Positions 60,123 to 64,000 of a stretch of 64,000 nucleotides of DNA are shown here, in pieces. Origin of the DNA: Alitta virens (taxonomy: Eukaryota > Annelida > Polychaeta > Phyllodocida > Nereididae); assembly GCA_932294295.1 (NCBI GenBank), contig OW028574.1, positions 30,326,145 through 30,390,144 of the forward strand, given 5' to 3'. Positions within the stretch are counted from its first letter, which is position 1; every line of letters begins with the position of its first letter. The translations under genes were made by a program, and so were the position numbers. Below the pieces are notes generated by a model. It was not told the origin of the DNA and made no database searches. It worked only from the letters and a program-made list of their open reading frames with translations.

Positions 60123-61436
60123 TTATGTTTCTTATACAACTGCCTCAGGTTCTTCTTTGACTGGCGATTCTGGTGCAGTTTCAGCTCCTTTAACTTCTTC
60201 TGTCACAACAGCTTCCACCATAACAGACTCACGTTCTTCGTTGAAGAGCCATTCTGGTCCAACTGCAGCTTCTGCAACAACTGCTATCTTTCACAACAGC
60301 CTCAGGTTCTTCTTTGACTGGTGATTCTGGTGCAGCTTGAGCTTCTGTAACTTCTTCATTTACAATTGCTTCCTCCACAATATCCTCAGGTTCTTTGACT
60401 GGTGACTCAGGCGCTGATTCAGCTTCTGCAACATCTTCAGTCAGGATTGTTTCCTCCACAACAGACATATGTTCTTCTTCGACTGGTGATTCTGGTGCAT
60501 TTGCAATTTCAGTAACTTCTTCTATCACAACTGCTTCTTCCACAACTGACTCACATTCTTCCTTGAAGAGCAATTCAGGTCCAGTTTCCGTTTCTGTAAC
60601 TTCTTCTGTCACAACGGCTTCCTCCACAACATACTCACGTCCTTTGACTGGTGATTTTTGAGCAGCTTTAGCTTCTGTAACTTCTTGTGTCACAATTGCT
60701 TTTTCCACAACAGCCTCAGATTCTTCTTTGACTGGTGATTCCATTGGGGTTTCAGCTTCGGTAACTTCTATCACAACTACTTCTTCCACAACTGCCTTCA
60801 GTTCTTGGACTGGTGATTCCAGTGTGGTTTCAGCTTCGGTAACTTCCTCTATCACAACTACTTCTTCCACAACTGCCTTCAGTTCTTCTTTGACTGGTGA
60901 TTCTCTGGTGCAGCTTGAGCTTCGGTAACTTCTTCTGTCACAACGGCTTCCACAACAGACTCAGGTTCTTCCTTGACTGGTGATTTCAGTGTGGTTTCAG
61001 CTTCGGTAACTTCTATCACAACTACTTCTTCCACAACTGCCTTCAGTTCTTGGACTGGTGATTCCAGTGTGGTTTCAGCTTCGGTAACTTCCTCTATCAC
61101 AACTACTTCTTCCACAACTGCCTTCAGTTCTTCTTTGACTGGTGATTCTGGTGCAGCTTGAGCTTCGGTAACTTCTTCTGTCACTATTGCTTGCTCCAGA
61201 ACAGTTTCAGGCACTGACTTGACTGGTGAATCTGGTGCACTGTCAGTTTTTGTAACTTCTTTTGTAACAATTGCTTCTTCCACAACAGAATCACATTCCT
61301 CCTGGACTAGCAATTCTGGTGCATCTTCAGCTTCTATAACTTCTTCTTTCACAATTTCTTCTTTCACAATAGCCCCAGGTTCTTCTTTGACTGGTGACTC
61401 TAGTGCAGTTTCAGTTCCTGCAATTTCTTGTGACAC
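60123..61436 (-). repeat. U43, 1,314 bp
   Basis: 73-nt module 8. Open segments 60229-60870 and 60879-61436. Private agccccagg near 61,373 (EPGAIV). Confidence 0.9.
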
Positions 61437-62750
61437 TTATGTTTCTTATACAACTGCCTCAGGTTCTTCTTTGACTGGCGATTCTGGTGCAGTTTCAGCT
61501 CCTTTAACTTCTTCTGTCACAACAGCTTCCACCATAACAGACTCACGTTCTTCGTTGAAGAGCCATTCTGGTCCAACTGCAGCTTCTGCAACAACTGCTA
61601 TCTTTCACAACAGCCTCAGGTTCTTCTTTGACTGGTGATTCTGGTGCAGCTTGAGCTTCTGTAACTTCTTCATTTACAATTGCTTCCTCCACAATATCCT
61701 CAGGTTCTTTGACTGGTGACTCAGGCGCTGATTCAGCTTCTGCAACATCTTCAGTCAGGATTGTTTCCTCCACAACAGACATATGTTCTTCTTCGACTGG
61801 TGATTCTGGTGCATTTGCAATTTCAGTAACTTCTTCTATCACAACTGCTTCTTCCACAACTGACTCACATTCTTCCTTGAAGAGCAATTCAGGTCCAGTT
61901 TCCGTTTCTGTAACTTCTTCTGTCACAACGGCTTCCTCCACAACATACTCAAGTCCTTTGACTGGTGATTTTTGAGCAGCTTTAGCTTCTGTAACTTCTT
62001 GTGTCACAATTGCTTTTTCCACAACAGCCTCAGATTCTTCTTTGACTGGTGATTCCATTCGGGTTTCAGCTTCGGTAACTTCTATCACAACTACTTCTTC
62101 CACAACTGCCTTCAGTTCTTGGACTGGTGATTCCAGTGTGGTTTCAGCTTCGGTAACTTCCTCTATCACAACTACTTCTTCCACAACTGCCTTCAGTTCT
62201 TCTTTGACTGGTGATTCTCTGGTGCAGCTTGAGCTTTGGTAACTTCTTCTGTCACAACGGCTTCCACAACAGACTCAGGTTCTTCCTTGACTGGTGATTT
62301 CAGTGTGGTTTCAGCTTCGGTAACTTCTATCACAACTACTTCTTCCACAACTGCCTTCAGTTCTTGGACTGGTGATTCCAGTGTGGTTTCAGCTTCGGTA
62401 ACTTCCTCTATCACAACTACTTCTTCCACAACTGCCTTCAGTTCCTCTTTGACTGGTGATTCTGGTGCAGCTTGAGCTTTGGTAACTTCTTCTGTCACTA
62501 TTGCTTGCTCCAGAACAGTTTCAGGCACTGACTTGACTGGTGAATCTGGTGCACTGTCAGTTTTTGTAACTTCTTTTGTAACAATTGCTTCTTCCACAAC
62601 AGAATCACATTCCTTCTGGACTAGCAATTCTGGTGCATCTTCAGCTTCTATAACTTCTTCTTTCACAATTTCTTCTTTCACAATAGCCTCAGGTTCTTCT
62701 TTGACTGGTGACTCTAGTGCAGTTTCAGTTCCTGCAATTTCTTGTGACAC
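61437..62750 (-). repeat. U44, 1,314 bp
   Basis: 73-nt module 8. Open segments 61543-62184 (TRMESPVKEE, GLEYVV) and 62193-62750. Private ccttctgg near 62,613 (Glu to Lys in module 12). Confidence 0.9.
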
Positions 62751-64000
62751 TTATGTTTCTTATACAACTGCCTCAGGTTCTTCTTTGACTGGCGATTCTG
62801 GTGCAGTTTCAGCTCCTTTAACTTCTTCTGTCACAACAGCTTCCACCATAACAGACTCACGTTCTTCGTTGAAGAGCCATTCTGGTCCAACTGCAGCTTC
62901 TGCAACAACTGCTATCTTTCACAACAGCCTCAGGTTCTTCTTTGACTGGTGATTCTGGTGCAGCTTGAGCTTCTGTAACTTCTTCATTTACAATTGCTTC
63001 CTCCACAATATCCTCAGGTTCTTTGACTGGTGACTCAGGCGCTGATTCAGCTTCTGTAACATCTTCAGTCAGGATTGTTTCCTCCACAACAGACATATGT
63101 TCTTCTTTGACAGGTGATTCTGGTGCATTTGCAATTTCAGTAACTTCTTCTATCACAACTGCTTCTTCCACAACTGACTCACATTCTTCCTTGAAGAGCA
63201 ATTCAGGTCCAGTTTCCGTTTCTGTAACTTCTTCTGTCACAACGGCTTCCTCCACAACATACTCACGTCCTTTGACTGGTGATTTTTGAGCAGCTTTAGC
63301 TTCTGTAACTTCTTGTGTCACAATTGCTTTTTCCACAACAGCCTCAGATTCTTCTTTGACTGGTGATTCCATTGGGGTTTCAGCTTCGGTAACTTCTATC
63401 ACAACTACTTCTTCCACAACTGCCTTCAGTTCTTGGACTGGTGATTCCAGTGTGGTTTCAGCTTCGGTAACTTCCTATATCACAACTACTTCTTCCACAA
63501 CTGCCTTCAGTTCTTCTTTGACTGGTGATTCTCTGGTGCAGCTTGAGCTTCGGTAACTTCTTCTGTCACAACGGCTTCCACAACAGACTCAGGTTCTTCC
63601 TTGACTGGTGATTTCAGTGTGGTTTCAGCTTCGGTAACTTCTATCACAACTACTTCTTCCACAACTGCCTTCAGTTCTTGGACTGGTGATTCCAGTGTGG
63701 TTTCAGCTTCGGTAACTTCCTCTATCACAACTACTTCTTCCACAACTGCCTTCAGTTCTTCTTTGACTGGTGATTCTGGTGCAGCTTGAGCTTCGGTAAC
63801 TTCTTCTGTCACTATTGCTTGCTCCAGAACAGTTTCAGGCACTGACTTGACTGGTGAATCTGGTGCACTGTCAGTTTTTGTAACTTCTTTTGTAACAATT
63901 GCTTCTTCCACAACAGAATCACATTCCTCCTGGACTAGCAATTCTGGTGCATCTTCAGCTTCTATAACTTCTTCTTTCACAATTTCTTCTTTCACAATAG
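62751..64000 (-). repeat. Partial unit at the right edge
   Basis: 73-nt module 8; TAG in module 1 near 63,476. Open segments 62857-63417 and 63507 to the window end. The next landmark would fall at about 64,064, just outside. Confidence 0.9.

Larger units (their letters stand above)
1..64000 (-). repeat. Nested higher-order tandem array (84-bp modules in 1,314-bp units)
   Basis: The entire window is built from about 84-bp modules whose minus-strand start is usually TCACCAGTC (gactggtga on the plus strand). Sixteen modules make a 1,314-bp unit. Using the GTG codon before SQEI in module 10 as a landmark, 45 copies end at 512, 1826, 3389, 4703 and so on to 62750. All 44 intervals equal 1,314 bp plus or minus a small set of indels that can be located individually. 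Copies differ by few substitutions, whereas modules inside a unit are strongly diverged; this is the signature of an old short repeat later amplified as a long unit. No unique or transposon sequence interrupts the array, and it continues past both edges. Confidence 0.97.
1..64000 (-). pseudogene. Decayed coding-derived repeat of an acidic SPVK-rich protein
   Basis: Read on the minus strand, modules encode a Glu/Val/Thr/Pro/Lys-rich peptide: SPVKEEPEAVVEE followed by AIVTEEVTEAQAAPE, with variants. Fourteen of 16 modules are 78, 81 or 84 nt, which argues for past selection on a reading frame. Every 1,314-bp unit is broken: two TAA codons in module 10, a 73- or 74-nt module 8, and an 83-nt module 16 with a 2-nt GA insertion. 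Open segments are therefore only about 78-320 codons and none has a convincing start context. The composition recalls titin PEVK segments and neurofilament KSP tails, but this is compositional likeness and not an assignment. Alternatives are a spliced gene whose introns remove the lesions, or simple non-coding satellite DNA. I recognise no named gene. Confidence 0.5.

Noticed and set aside
1..64000. Ciliate-type code reassignment (TAA and TAG as Gln), since in-frame stops in the minus reading are TAA or TAG.
   Set aside because: GAA, GAG and AAA mutate to TAA or TAG in one step, so this bias is expected in a Glu/Lys-rich sequence. The 1-nt and 2-nt shifts would still break the frame, leading to TGA.
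1..64000. CRISPR or other prokaryotic repeat-spacer array.
   Set aside because: There are no constant short repeats separated by unique spacers; modules are contiguous, diverged and codon-like, and no cas-like gene is present.
1..64000. Calling each ATG- or GTG-initiated open segment a separate gene.
   Set aside because: They are repeats of the same two relic segments per unit, cut by shared lesions, without start context, promoters or spacing typical of genes. They are listed inside the unit entries.
1..64000. Titin PEVK region or neurofilament heavy/medium tail.
   Set aside because: The 28-residue period and PEVK-like composition, and the SPVK sites, are suggestive, but no flanking Ig, FN3 or rod domain is in the window and low-complexity likeness is not homology.
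1..64000. Plus-strand mucin or extensin-like gene.
   Set aside because: In-frame TGA recurs in modules 3, 7, 13 and 16 of each unit, more often than stops in the minus frame; the Ser/Thr richness is explained as the complement of the acidic coding repeat.
1..64000. Random long-read sequencing errors as the cause of the frameshifts.
   Set aside because: The module 8, module 10 and module 16 lesions are shared by essentially all units at the same bases; random errors would differ among copies. A collapsed or duplicated assembly remains possible for the large blocks.

Overview
The whole 64 kb window is one nested tandem-repeat array. I found no unique flanking sequence, RNA gene, mobile element or ordinary gene, and both window edges fall inside the array. 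It looks eukaryotic, probably animal, because it is a very large, recently homogenised, coding-derived satellite with degenerate copies and nothing bacterial around it. I cannot name the species.

Basic module: about 84 bp, read on the minus strand as about 28 codons. A typical module begins SPVKEEPEAVVEE and continues AIVTEEVTEAQAAPE. Sixteen diverged modules (lengths 78, 81 or 84 nt, except one of 73 nt and one of 83 nt) form a 1,314-bp higher-order unit. I used a fixed landmark, a GTG codon followed by SQEI inside module 10, to delimit units. There are 45 landmarks, hence 44 complete units (U1-U44) plus a partial unit at each end. Every unit length (1,069 to 1,807 bp) is fully explained as 1,314 bp plus or minus a few discrete indels: 245-bp triads, a 162-bp dimer, an 84-bp module, and small indels of 1, 2, 3 or 15 nt.

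Layout. 1-9.1 kb: alternating 1,314/1,560-bp units (2,874-bp dimer). 9.1-14 kb: 1,313- and 1,807-bp units. 14-26 kb: mostly 1,314-bp units with a 3,942-bp tandem duplication. 26-49.4 kb: a second copy of the preceding 21,349 bp, grown to 23,317 bp by one extra 1,807-bp unit and a longer (4,103-bp) internal duplication. 49.4-64 kb: a 4,028-bp duplication, then units carrying or losing an 84-bp duplication and one 1,069-bp unit.

Coding status. The minus strand is the probable ancestral coding strand: 14 of 16 modules keep codon-multiple lengths and the acidic SPVK-containing peptide is conserved between modules, whereas the plus reading has repeated in-frame TGA. Every 1,314-bp unit nevertheless carries two in-frame TAA codons in module 10, a 1-nt net shift in module 8 and a 2-nt insertion in module 16, so no long protein can be read straight through. 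Best reading: a macrosatellite grown from a repetitive acidic protein gene, now decayed. A spliced gene that skips the lesions is possible but unproven from sequence.
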